A stretch of 64,000 nucleotides of DNA from CAYXAA01 sp964462985 (GTDB taxonomy: Bacteria; Pseudomonadota; Alphaproteobacteria; Rhizobiales; Stappiaceae). Position 1 is the first letter of the stretch; every line of letters begins with the position of its first letter. The stretch spans positions 1 to 64,000 of the forward strand of contig CAYXAA010000010.1 of the NCBI GenBank assembly GCA_964462985.1, written 5' to 3'. A program made the position numbers and the translations under genes. The notes beneath the pieces are model-generated. The model was not told where the DNA came from and did no database searches. It worked only from the letters and a program-made list of their open reading frames with translations. Positions 35,061 through 43,033 of this stretch are shown here, piece after piece.

Positions 35061-36427
35061 TCCTGCTTCTCCTTGTCGGCGCTCGCCGCACCCGGCGCCG
35101 TCGCCCGCTTCAAGAAGGCGATCAGCGCCTGCCGGTCTGCGCTGGAGGTCAGCCGCTGCAGCGGCATCTTAGAACCCGGAGTCACCACGTCCGGGCCGTG
35201 ATCGAACAGGTCCGACACCGTCTCCTCCGTCCATACCAGATCGGACTCCTTCAGGGCCCGGGAGTAGGGATAGCCCGGCAATGAGCCGGCCTTGCGGCCA
35301 AACAGCCGATAGAGCGTCGGGCCGGCGCGGTTCTGGTCATCCGGGCCGAGCGTGTGACAGACGGAACATTTGCGGGCGAACTGGCGCTCGCCGACGTCTG
35401 CCGCCTCCGAAACCTGGAACCGGCGGGGGAACGTCGTGGCAACCGGCTCGAACGGCTTGCGCGGCTGAACCTGCCAAACCTTTACCTGATCGTCGAGGCC
35501 GGCATAGAGGACGGCGTCGCCCTTCGGGGCAATCGCCAGGCCCCAGACGGGTCCGAACGGATTTTCGAACTCCTGCAGCAACTCCCAAGTCCCGGTCGAG
35601 AACAGCCGGATCCTGCCGTCGCCGCCGCCGGTCGCAGCGAGGCTGCCGTCGGGCGACAACGCCGCGGCCAGCACCGGGCGATCATGGGGCTGCAGGGTCT
35701 TTGCAATCTCGCCAGAGGAGAGCGCCAGCACCCCGACGGCGCCGTCGACTGCCCCGAAGAGCACATGCTCGCCGTCCGGCAGCGGAGCGATGACGTTGAC
35801 GCCCCAGCCGTGGGCATGGGCCTCGCGGTCGAGCGCACCGGTCGTGCCTTCGAAAATCCGGATGCCACCGTCATAGGACGCCGTGAGTATCTTGGAGCCA
35901 CCCCCCAGGTACGCGACATCGTTGACGTTGCCGCGGTGCCCATCGAGACGTCCGGCCGCCACCAGCGAGTCGCCGCGGATGTCGAAGATATGCGCGGTGC
36001 GGTCCCACGACGCCGCAACGACGCGGTGGCCGCCGGCATCGACCGCGACGGACAGCATTTTGGCGTCGCCGGTGTCCATTCGGGAGACCAGCCGGCCGGC
36101 CTCAAGGTCCCACAGCGCGACCGAGCCGTCGTCGGACACCGTCACTGCTCGCGTGTCGGAGACGAACTGGGCATCGTTCACCGGGGCCTCGTGGCCGATC
36201 AGGCGGTGCAGGATGCGACTCTCCGTCCCCTCGATCCGCCAGAGGATGGCGCTGTAGTCAAAGGACGTAGACAGCACCAGCGTCCCTCCGGCGGCGACGG
36301 CGACCGCCTTCACCGGGCCGCCGTGGCCGACGAGCTGTTCCGGCCAGGTCGATGGCACCGGCTGCTGGGCCGCCGCCGTGCAGGCGACGGTCAGGGCAAT
36401 CGCCAGGCCGAGTGCGCGCACCAACAT
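35057..36427 (-). CDS. WD40 beta-propeller fused to a c-type cytochrome
   Basis: A 456-residue secreted protein. The signal peptide ends about residue 20 (TAAAQ). Six to seven WD40-like repeats span about residues 30-320 (for example LVGHGGPVKAVAVA, GHEAPVNDAQFV, LDGHRGNVNDVAYL, LAAALSPDGSLAATGGGDG). A class I cytochrome c domain follows, with haem site CSVCH at 354-358 and a probable axial Met421 (SKMPLQR). It lies 9 bases after the formate dehydrogenase cytochrome b gene. An electron acceptor or docking role for the periplasmic dehydrogenase is therefore likely but inferred. Confidence 0.85.
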   Translation of the reverse strand: MLVRALGLAIALTVACTAAAQQPVPSTWPEQLVGHGGPVKAVAVAAGGTLVLSTSFDYSAILWRIEGTESRILHRLIGHEAPVNDAQFVSDTRAVTVSDDGSVALWDLEAGRLVSRMDTGDAKMLSVAVDAGGHRVVAASWDRTAHIFDIRGDSLVAAGRLDGHRGNVNDVAYLGGGSKILTASYDGGIRIFEGTTGALDREAHAHGWGVNVIAPLPDGEHVLFGAVDGAVGVLALSSGEIAKTLQPHDRPVLAAALSPDGSLAATGGGDGRIRLFSTGTWELLQEFENPFGPVWGLAIAPKGDAVLYAGLDDQVKVWQVQPRKPFEPVATTFPRRFQVSEAADVGERQFARKCSVCHTLGPDDQNRAGPTLYRLFGRKAGSLPGYPYSRALKESDLVWTEETVSDLFDHGPDVVTPGSKMPLQRLTSSADRQALIAFLKRATAPGAASADKEKQE

Positions 36428-36436
36428 GGCAGGCGG

Positions 36437-37561
36437 CTATTCGGCCGGCTGCGCCGCGCCGGCGGCGCGCTCTTTCGCCTCGACCTCCTCGGCCCACAAG
36501 GAATGGTGCTCTTTCGCCCAATTGAGGTCGACCTCGCCGCTGCCCATGGCGTCGAAAGCACCTTCCATGCCGATCGTGCCGATGTAGATGTGAGCGATGA
36601 TCACGCAGATCAGGAATATGCCCACGATCGCGTGCCAGAGACTGGCCAGTTGCTGCTCCTGGATCGGAGCGAGCGTGGTCGGCAGTGTGGTGTCGAAGAC
36701 GCGGTTCACCAGGGAGAACGTGTCGGCGAAATAATGCGTGGTGAACGGAAACAGCAGCGACCAGCCCGACAGCGACACCGACAGGCCGCCCAGCACCACC
36801 AGCCAGAATAACAACTTCTGCCCGGCGTTGAACTTCCTCGCGGGAGGATGAAGCTTCCTGGAGAACATGCCCCCGCCCTGAACGATCCACTTGAAATCGG
36901 TTCGGTCGGGCAGGTTGTGCCGGATCCACATCAGGAGCACCAGCACGAGCCCGGCCATGAAGGCGAAGGCCAGGTAGTTGTGCAGATACTTGCCGACCTG
37001 GGTGATGACGCCGAAGGCGTCGGCACCGATCAGCGGCTTCAGCACGTAGCGGCCATAGAGCACGTTGAGCCCGGTCAGCGCCAGCACGATGAACGAGGTT
37101 GCGAGCAGCCAGTGTCCGAAGCGCTCGACCGCGGTGAAACGGGTGATGGTGACGCCGGCCCTGCCATGCTCGATCCTGATGCGGCCGCGGATGGCGAAGA
37201 ACAGGCAGAGCAGCACGATCATGCCGACGATTGCCCAGCTGCCGTAGAGCGACAGCGGACCGTTGCGCAGCGAGCGCCACAGCTCGCCCTCTGACTGGAC
37301 CAGGGTCGCCGCCTTCTTGTCCGGGATCGAAACGGTTCCGGCGGTGCCGTGACGGACCGCGCGCCAGAAGTCGCTGTCGGAGGTGGTGCCAAGCGTGTTA
37401 CCCGGCACGGCGCCGCCGGTCGGGCTCTCCCTTAATGCCGGATCGCTCGCCTGCTGAGCCGATGCCGTTACGGCACCCGTCGCCGCCGCTGCTGCAAGAA
37501 GGAACAGCACCGCCCAGACGCCGCCCCGGCGGCGCAGTCCGTCGAATAGCCTTGCGACCAT
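36437..37561 (-). CDS. Formate dehydrogenase gamma subunit (cytochrome b556)
   Basis: A 374-residue membrane protein. There is an N-terminal signal or first helix (AVLFLLAAAAATGAVTASA), then a periplasmic stretch, then at least four helices with haem-ligand His candidates (ERFGHWLLATSFIVLALTG, YLHNYLAFAFMAGLVL, LWHAIVGIFLICVIIAHIYIG). The end, GTIGMEGAFDAMGSGEVDLNWAKEHH, is highly typical of FdoI/FdnI. It passes electrons from the FdhAB catalytic unit to the quinone pool. The ATG at 37561 follows GGAGGAACA. Confidence 0.9.
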   Translation of the reverse strand: MVARLFDGLRRRGGVWAVLFLLAAAAATGAVTASAQQASDPALRESPTGGAVPGNTLGTTSDSDFWRAVRHGTAGTVSIPDKKAATLVQSEGELWRSLRNGPLSLYGSWAIVGMIVLLCLFFAIRGRIRIEHGRAGVTITRFTAVERFGHWLLATSFIVLALTGLNVLYGRYVLKPLIGADAFGVITQVGKYLHNYLAFAFMAGLVLVLLMWIRHNLPDRTDFKWIVQGGGMFSRKLHPPARKFNAGQKLLFWLVVLGGLSVSLSGWSLLFPFTTHYFADTFSLVNRVFDTTLPTTLAPIQEQQLASLWHAIVGIFLICVIIAHIYIGTIGMEGAFDAMGSGEVDLNWAKEHHSLWAEEVEAKERAAGAAQPAE

Positions 37562-37664
37562 TGTTCCTCCTCCGGCTCCGGTCGTTCCCTGCCTTGGTTG
37601 CGTTTCGATCCCTCGGGACGGCAGAGGGACAGCGCCCGTCCTGCTGGCGCCCACTCTCTGTGCC

Positions 37665-37713
37665 GGGCAGCGTCCCCTTGGCTCCGACGTCGAGAAGAAG
37701 CAAGGCGCTGCCC
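37665..37713 (-). other. Bulged long-range stem in the leader of the cytochrome b gene
   Basis: GGGCAGCG, a 3-base bulge, and CCTTG pair with CAAGG and CGCTGCCC across a 20-base loop. It sits about 100 bases before the ATG at 37561. It may be an RNA processing or regulatory stem between the lipoprotein and cytochrome b genes. Confidence 0.35.
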
Positions 37714-37797
37714 CGCCGTCATCGCCGACCTGTTCAGGATGCCGGCCAGGAGCGGGGCGGACGCCGCATTCAGACGCAGCCCCGTCCCGGTCCGTCC

Positions 37798-37992
37798 TCA
37801 AAACCTCTGTCGCTCTCCGCGGCGTTGCAGTTCCCGCCGCTGCTCGTCAGTGAGTTCGGTGTCGGCCGGTCCCTGATAGGCGCCCTTCTCACGCTGCAGC
37901 GTCCGGTTCAACTCGTCCTCCCGGCAGCCGGCAACGAGGCCGACAGCCGCCACGGCCGCAATCAGGACGGACAGGTTCCAGATCCTTGTCAT
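37798..37992 (-). CDS. Small lipoprotein of the formate dehydrogenase cluster
   Basis: A 64-residue protein with a lipoprotein signal peptide (lipobox LVAGC, Cys23), then a short hydrophilic segment rich in Glu, Arg and Gln (DELNRTLQREKGAYQGP). It is preceded by GGGGTGG. It is too short for a catalytic role. It lies between fdh3B and the cytochrome b gene, so a structural or assembly role is possible. I do not know a named family. Confidence 0.6.
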   Translation of the reverse strand: MTRIWNLSVLIAAVAAVGLVAGCREDELNRTLQREKGAYQGPADTELTDEQRRELQRRGERQRF

Positions 37993-38141
37993 CGGCCACC
38001 CCAAGCTTTCGTCATTCTTCGGATCAAACCGGTCAGATGTCCAACCTCGATACGGACATTCTGCCACTTTCGCGACGATAAGCAGGCCTCACGCAAAAAC
38101 CCTCTATATCCAGGATCGAGCACCCGGCCATCGCCAGACGA

Positions 38142-38166
38142 CGAAGGCGGCCACCGGCCGCCTTCG
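38142..38166 (-). terminator. Strong 11-bp stem-loop after fdh3B
   Basis: CGAAGGCGGCC, a 3-base loop, then GGCCGCCTTCG, perfect over 11 pairs. It starts 26 bases after the fdh3B stop. No T-run follows, so it may stabilise the fdhAB mRNA 3' end or reduce read-through to the downstream genes rather than fully terminate. Confidence 0.5.
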
Positions 38167-38192
38167 CTGCAGCGGAACTACCATCCGCATGA

Positions 38193-38792
38193 TCAGATGT
38201 TGCCGGCCTTCTGCTCGTAGGCGGTGCCCCAGCCCCATGCCCCGGAGCCAAAGCCGCGGGCGACGACGCGCTCGCGATAGATCGTCGAGACAACGTCGCC
38301 GTCACCGGCGAGCAACGCCTTGGTCGAGCACATCTCGGCACAGAGCGGCAGCTTGCCCTCGGCGAGACGGTTGCGGCCGTATTTCTGGAACTCCGCTGAC
38401 GAGTTGTCCGCCTCCGGGCCGCCGGCGCAGAACGTGCACTTGTCCATCTTGCCACGTGACCCGAAGTTGCCCGCCTGCGGATACTGCGGCGCGCCGAAGG
38501 GACAGGCGTAGAAGCAGTAGCCGCAGCCGATGCACAGGTCCTTGGAGTGCAGCACCACGCCCTCGTCGGTCTGGTAGAAGCAGTCCACCGGGCAGACCGC
38601 CATGCAAGGCGCGTCGGAGCAATGCATGCAGGCGACCGAGATCGACCGCTCGCCGGGCTTGCCGTCGTTGATCGTCACAACGCGGCGGCGGTTGATGCCC
38701 CAGGGCACCTCATGCTCGTTCTTGCAGGCGGTAACGCAGGCGTTGCACTCGATGCAGCGTTCCGCGTCGCAAAGGAATTTCATCCGTGCCAT
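38193..38792 (-). CDS. fdh3B: Formate dehydrogenase FDH3 beta subunit (4x[4Fe-4S])
   Basis: A 199-residue iron-sulfur subunit. Cys clusters follow the usual order: CIECNACVTACKNEH (about residues 13-27), CMHCSDAPCMAVCP, CIGCGYCFYACPFGAP, and a split CTFC...CAEMCSTKAL pair. It carries electrons from the molybdenum subunit to the cytochrome b subunit. It lacks the C-terminal anchor helix of FdnH, as FDH3-type beta subunits do. It starts 14 bases after fdhA and is followed by a strong stem-loop. Confidence 0.93.
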   Translation of the reverse strand: MARMKFLCDAERCIECNACVTACKNEHEVPWGINRRRVVTINDGKPGERSISVACMHCSDAPCMAVCPVDCFYQTDEGVVLHSKDLCIGCGYCFYACPFGAPQYPQAGNFGSRGKMDKCTFCAGGPEADNSSAEFQKYGRNRLAEGKLPLCAEMCSTKALLAGDGDVVSTIYRERVVARGFGSGAWGWGTAYEQKAGNI

Positions 38793-38806
38793 CGGTTACT
38801 CCCCCC

Positions 38807-41722
38807 TCACGCCCGCTCGATCCGGCACAGCGTGGCCTTGGTTTCCTGCATCTGCGTCACCGAATCGTAGCCGTAGGTCTGCGCAGTGTTGGTCGATTCG
38901 CCGAGAACATATGGATCGGCGCCACTGGGATATTTCGAGCGTAGATCCTCACCCTGGAACCAGCCGCCGAAGTGGAACGGCATGAATGCGACGCCCGTGC
39001 CCACCCGCTCGGTGACCATGGCCATGACCTTGACCTTGCCACCCTCCGGGCCGTGGACCCAGACCATTTCGCCGTCGCGGATGCCGAGGTTGTTGGCATC
39101 GACCGGATTGACCTCGACGAACATGTCCTGCTGCAACTCGGCGAGCCACGGGTTCGACCGGGTCTCGTCGCCGCCACCCTCGTATTCGACCAGACGCCCC
39201 GAGGTCAGGATGATGGGGAAGTCCTTCGAGAAGTCCTTCTCCTGGATCGACCGGTAGCGGGTCGGCACGCGCCAGAAGGTCTTGTCCTCGTAGGTGGCGT
39301 ATTTGTCGAGCAGGTCGCGCCGGTTGGTGTAGAGCGGCTCGCGGTGCAGCGGCACCGGATCCGGGAACGTCCAGACCACTGCCCGTGCCTTGGCGTTGCC
39401 GTAAGGTGCACAGCCATGCTTGATGGCAACGCGCTGGATTCCGCCAGACAGGTCGGTCTTCCAGTTGACCTTGCCCACCGCCTCCGGATCGGACGAGCCG
39501 GCGACCTTCTCGATCGACGCCCGCTCCTCCGGCGTGAGGTCGGCGTCCCAGCCGAGCTTCATCAGCATGGCCATGGTGAATTCGGGATAGCCGTCCTCGA
39601 TCTCCGAGCCGACCGGCCAGGAGCCTTCCGCGAGCAGGTTCTGGCCGTCACGCTCGACACCGAAGCGGGCGCGGAAGCCCATCCCGCCCTCGGCGACCGG
39701 GATCGAGGTGTTGTAGAGCGTGGCCGAGCCCGGATGTTTGATCTCGGGCGTGCCCCAGCACGGCCACGGCAGGCCGTAATAGTCGCCGTCGCACGGGCCG
39801 CCCTTGGCGCGCAGCGTCGTCCGGTCGAAGGTGTGCTGGTTCGCCATGTGGAGCTTCAAGCGCTCCGGCGACTGGCCGGTGTAGCCGACGGTCCACATAC
39901 CGCGGTTGAACTCGCGGGTAATGTCCTCGACGACCGGCTCCTCGCCCTGAACCTCGATGTGCTTGAACATCTCGTCGGCGAAACCGAACTTCTTGGCGAA
40001 CTTGTACATGATGGTGTGGTCGGGCAGCGACTCGAACAGCGGCGCCACCACCGTCTCGCGCCACTGCAGCGACCGGTTCGACGCCGTGACCGAGCCCGAG
40101 GTCTCGAACTGCGTCGCCGCCGGCAACAGGTAGACGCCGTCCTTGCGATCCGACAGCACCGCAGACACGGTCGGATACGGATCGACCACGACCAGCATGT
40201 CGAGCTTTTCCATCGCGGCCTTCATCTCGGTCAGACGGGTCTGCGAGTTCGGCGCGTGGCCCCAGAACACCATCACCTTGGTGTTGTCGGGTTGCTCCAG
40301 GTTATCCCTGTCCTCCAGCACGCCGTCGATCCAGCGCGACACCGGAATGCCGGTGGCGTTGATCATCGGCACGTCCTTGCCGTCGGCGTCCTTCATGGTG
40401 GCAAAACGGCCCTTGAGATAGTCGAGATCGACATCCCACACCCGGGCCCAGTGAGCCCAGGAGCCGTCGTCCAGGCCGTAGTAGCCCGGCAGGCTGTCTG
40501 CAACCACGCCGAAGTCGGTTGCGCCCTGAACGTTGTCGTGGCCGCGGAAAATGTTGGTGCCGCCGCCGGCCACCCCGACGTTGCCAAGCGCAAGCTGCAG
40601 GGCGCAGTAGGCGCGGGTGTTGTTGTTGCCGTTGGAATGCTGGGTGCCGCCCATGCACCAGATCAAGGTTCCCGGCCGGTTGTTGGCGAGCGTGCGGGCG
40701 ACGCGCCGCAGTTGCGAACCTGGAACGCCGGTGACGCGCTCGGTCTCTTCCGGCGTCCACTTGGCGACCTCTGCGCGAACCTGGTCCATGCCCCAGACGC
40801 GCTGGCGGATGTACTCCTTGTCCTCCCAGCCGTTCTCGAAGATGTGCCAGAGAATGCCCCAGATCAGCGCGACGTCGGTGCCGGGCCGGAACCGGACGTA
40901 TTCGGTTGCGTGCGCCGCGGTACGGGTGAAGCGCGGGTCGCAGACGATCAAGGGGGCCGCGTTCTCTTCCTTCGCCTTCAGAAGGTGCAGCAGCGAGACT
41001 GGATGCGCCTCCGCCGGATTGCCGCCGATCAGGAAGATTGCGCGCGAGTTGTGGATGTCATTGTACGAGTTGGTCATCGCCCCGTAGCCCCAGGTGTTTG
41101 CGACACCTGCGACCGTGGTGGAGTGACAGATCCGGGCTTGGTGGTCGACGTTGTTGGTTCCCCAGAACGCCGCGAATTTCCGGAACAGATAGGCCTGCTC
41201 GTTGGAATGCTTGGCCGAGCCGAGCCAGTAGACGCTGTCGGGCCCGGAACTCTCCCGCACTTCGAGCATCTTGTTGCCGATCTCCTCGATCGCCTGATCC
41301 CAGGAGATCCGTTCCCATTTGCCGTTGACCAGCTTGGTTGGATATTTGAGCCGGCGCTCGCCATGGGCGTGCTCACGGACCGAAGCACCCTTGGCGCAGT
41401 GGGCGCCCAGGTTGAACGGGCTGTCGAAGCCGGGCTCCTGACCGACCCACACACCGTCCTGCACCTCGGCAAGCACGGTGCACCCGACGGAGCAATGGGT
41501 GCAGATCGACTTCTTGATCTCGACCTTGCCGGAGGCCGCGGCCTGCGCTTCTGCCCGACGCACCATTCCCCCGCCAAGGGCCCCGACGGTGGCCAACGCA
41601 CCGCCTGCGACACCCGAACGCCGCAGGAACGACCGGCGATCCATCGCCAGGGCGCCGGCGGCTTCGATCGCGGATGAAAGCCGGGTGCGACGTGCCACGT
41701 CGCTCGTCTTTTTTCTCAGCAT
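38807..41722 (-). CDS. fdhA: Formate dehydrogenase alpha (molybdopterin) subunit, Tat-exported
   Basis: A 971-residue catalytic subunit oxidising formate to CO2. The Tat signal is DRRSFLRRSG (about residues 28-37). One [4Fe-4S] cluster is bound by Cys74, Cys77, Cys81 and Cys109. The molybdenum ligand is Cys199 in RICHSTTVAG with the neighbouring His200, so this is the cysteine form rather than selenocysteine. The bis-MGD-binding segments FLIGGNPAEAHP and WCMGGTQHSNGNNN and a C-terminal dinucleotide-binding domain are present. The ATG at 41722 has GGGGAG upstream and gives the shortest complete Tat leader. TorD, FdhD and MobA/MobB/MoeA nearby provide maturation. Confidence 0.94.
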   Translation of the reverse strand: MLRKKTSDVARRTRLSSAIEAAGALAMDRRSFLRRSGVAGGALATVGALGGGMVRRAEAQAAASGKVEIKKSICTHCSVGCTVLAEVQDGVWVGQEPGFDSPFNLGAHCAKGASVREHAHGERRLKYPTKLVNGKWERISWDQAIEEIGNKMLEVRESSGPDSVYWLGSAKHSNEQAYLFRKFAAFWGTNNVDHQARICHSTTVAGVANTWGYGAMTNSYNDIHNSRAIFLIGGNPAEAHPVSLLHLLKAKEENAAPLIVCDPRFTRTAAHATEYVRFRPGTDVALIWGILWHIFENGWEDKEYIRQRVWGMDQVRAEVAKWTPEETERVTGVPGSQLRRVARTLANNRPGTLIWCMGGTQHSNGNNNTRAYCALQLALGNVGVAGGGTNIFRGHDNVQGATDFGVVADSLPGYYGLDDGSWAHWARVWDVDLDYLKGRFATMKDADGKDVPMINATGIPVSRWIDGVLEDRDNLEQPDNTKVMVFWGHAPNSQTRLTEMKAAMEKLDMLVVVDPYPTVSAVLSDRKDGVYLLPAATQFETSGSVTASNRSLQWRETVVAPLFESLPDHTIMYKFAKKFGFADEMFKHIEVQGEEPVVEDITREFNRGMWTVGYTGQSPERLKLHMANQHTFDRTTLRAKGGPCDGDYYGLPWPCWGTPEIKHPGSATLYNTSIPVAEGGMGFRARFGVERDGQNLLAEGSWPVGSEIEDGYPEFTMAMLMKLGWDADLTPEERASIEKVAGSSDPEAVGKVNWKTDLSGGIQRVAIKHGCAPYGNAKARAVVWTFPDPVPLHREPLYTNRRDLLDKYATYEDKTFWRVPTRYRSIQEKDFSKDFPIILTSGRLVEYEGGGDETRSNPWLAELQQDMFVEVNPVDANNLGIRDGEMVWVHGPEGGKVKVMAMVTERVGTGVAFMPFHFGGWFQGEDLRSKYPSGADPYVLGESTNTAQTYGYDSVTQMQETKATLCRIERA

Positions 41723-41820
41723 CGCTTTCGTTCTCCCCTCGTCATCCGCCCGCGTCCCTCGGCCCGACCGCTGTGCCGCGAATCGCCCTGGGATGCCGGC
41801 CGCATTTCGCTCCGACGGAC

Positions 41821-42015
41821 CTAAAACCGCGCCGTTTCGTAAAAGGTCTTGACGTGCTCGGTCTCGCGGTAGCCCGCCGCCGTCGGCGACGCGGGCTGAT
41901 CGGCCGCCGCCGCCTCGCCCGCCACGAGCGCCGTACCGCCGGCGGCCGCGCCGAGTCCGGCAAGCTTCAGGAAGCCGCGCCGATCCGTCTCGATCCGGTC
42001 CGTTTCCTTCGTCAT
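41821..42015 (-). CDS. Formate dehydrogenase-region Tat-signal peptide
   Basis: A 64-residue protein made almost entirely of a twin-arginine signal (TDRRGFLKLAGLGAAAGG) plus a short conserved tail (GYRETEHVKTFYETARF). It matches the small family annotated as formate dehydrogenase region TAT target (TIGR02811). It lies between torD and fdhA. Of two adjacent ATG codons, the second (42015) has better spacing from GGAGG. It may help dock or anchor the exported complex, but no function is established. Confidence 0.78.
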   Translation of the reverse strand: MTKETDRIETDRRGFLKLAGLGAAAGGTALVAGEAAAADQPASPTAAGYRETEHVKTFYETARF

Positions 42016-42142
42016 CATCCACCTCCGACTGTTCCGTACGTCCCCGCCGCTCTTGCGGCGACAGGGGCTCGGGTCCCGGCCGCCAGGCTCGGCGGCAATC
42101 CACTTCTGTCGCACTGCCCTGCCAGCGGAAGCCGGCCGAGGA

Positions 42143-42751
42143 TTACTCCACCATGGCGAAAGCCTGCTCCTCGACACCAAGGAACGCCTCCCCCAACCTC
42201 CCGATCACCGGATAGAATCCCTGCTGCGGAGACCGCGCGAGATCCCTGAAGAAATACGATGCCCAATTGCCGACATGGGCCGCAAAGAACCGCTTCTGTT
42301 CGGCAAGTGTCAACGGGCTGCCGAAAGCGCCGGTTATCAGGCCTGCCATCATCTGACACAGCGCCGCGATGTGATCCTCCGGTTCCTTCACGGCCGGATC
42401 GCGCTCGATGCCGAGTTCGGCCATTGCCTGCCTCAGCACCGCGAGCGGCTTTTCGTTGAGAAATCCCGTCAGGTAATAGGACGCATAGGGCACGAACTCG
42501 CCGCGCCCGAGGCCGATGAAGCGGTCGTGATATTCGCGGGCGACCGCCGCGGCACTCGTCGCGCCGGCAGCTCCAGCCACCTCCGTCAGCGCCGCTCCGA
42601 CCGGGCCGTCTCCGCCGGTGATCCGGCTGACCCTGCTCAGCCACTCTTGCGACGGCGCCGCCTGAAGGCACTCACCGAGCAACGCATAAAGCGCCGCCCG
42701 ATCGCGATCTTCCTCCGCGACAATGTCAGCGACCGTCACTCGATTCAGCAA
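42143..42751 (-). CDS. torD: TorD/DmsD-family chaperone
   Basis: A 202-residue all-helical protein of the TorD family, with LYALLGECLQAAP near the start, YASYYLTGFLNEKPLAVLRQ (the family's Y..Y/F.LG region) and EPEDHIAALCQMM, the EPxDH motif. These chaperones bind the Tat signal of molybdoenzymes and guide cofactor insertion; here the client is FdhA. The start is TTG at 42751 with GGAGG upstream; GTG at 42739 is an alternative. It heads the structural fdh series. Confidence 0.87.
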   Translation of the reverse strand: MLNRVTVADIVAEEDRDRAALYALLGECLQAAPSQEWLSRVSRITGGDGPVGAALTEVAGAAGATSAAAVAREYHDRFIGLGRGEFVPYASYYLTGFLNEKPLAVLRQAMAELGIERDPAVKEPEDHIAALCQMMAGLITGAFGSPLTLAEQKRFFAAHVGNWASYFFRDLARSPQQGFYPVIGRLGEAFLGVEEQAFAMVE

Positions 42752-43033
42752 TCCCAGGCCCTCCGGATGAATACTTTAGCGGCCAAGAGAATTGGTCTGC
42801 AAATGAATTACGTTTTGCAACGCATTCGTCTTTTATGCGCAATTCTCTAAGATTCTTCCTGATTCAGGGAATAAATACACCTTAATGCACCTGAATGCAT
42901 ATTACTTGACGAGTCTGTCTTTGTGCAGTGCACGCACGTTTAACCGGCACACCAGATCGTATGGCGCGCATCGTGCATACGTTTGCACTTTCAATTGAAA
43001 CGGTGCCGGCGAGATTCGCCGCCGGGTCGCCCG
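42752..43033. promoter_or_regulatory. Regulatory region upstream of the fdh series
   Basis: 282 AT-rich bases between torD and the end of mrp. They contain CCTGATTCAGG (42858-42868), related to the phased boxes at 34800-34850; tandem CACCTTAATG/CACCTGAATG (42878-42897, period 10); and the perfect palindrome TTTCAATTGAAA (42989-43000). It probably holds the main fdh promoter and its operators. Confidence 0.5.

Noticed and set aside
38972..41677. A 901-codon plus-strand frame opposite fdhA
   Set aside because: It is a shadow. fdhA contains the Tat signal, cluster cysteines and molybdenum-ligand region.
40800..41722. Selenocysteine in the formate dehydrogenase alpha subunit
   Set aside because: The molybdenum-ligand position reads as Cys199 with an uninterrupted frame; no in-frame TGA is present.
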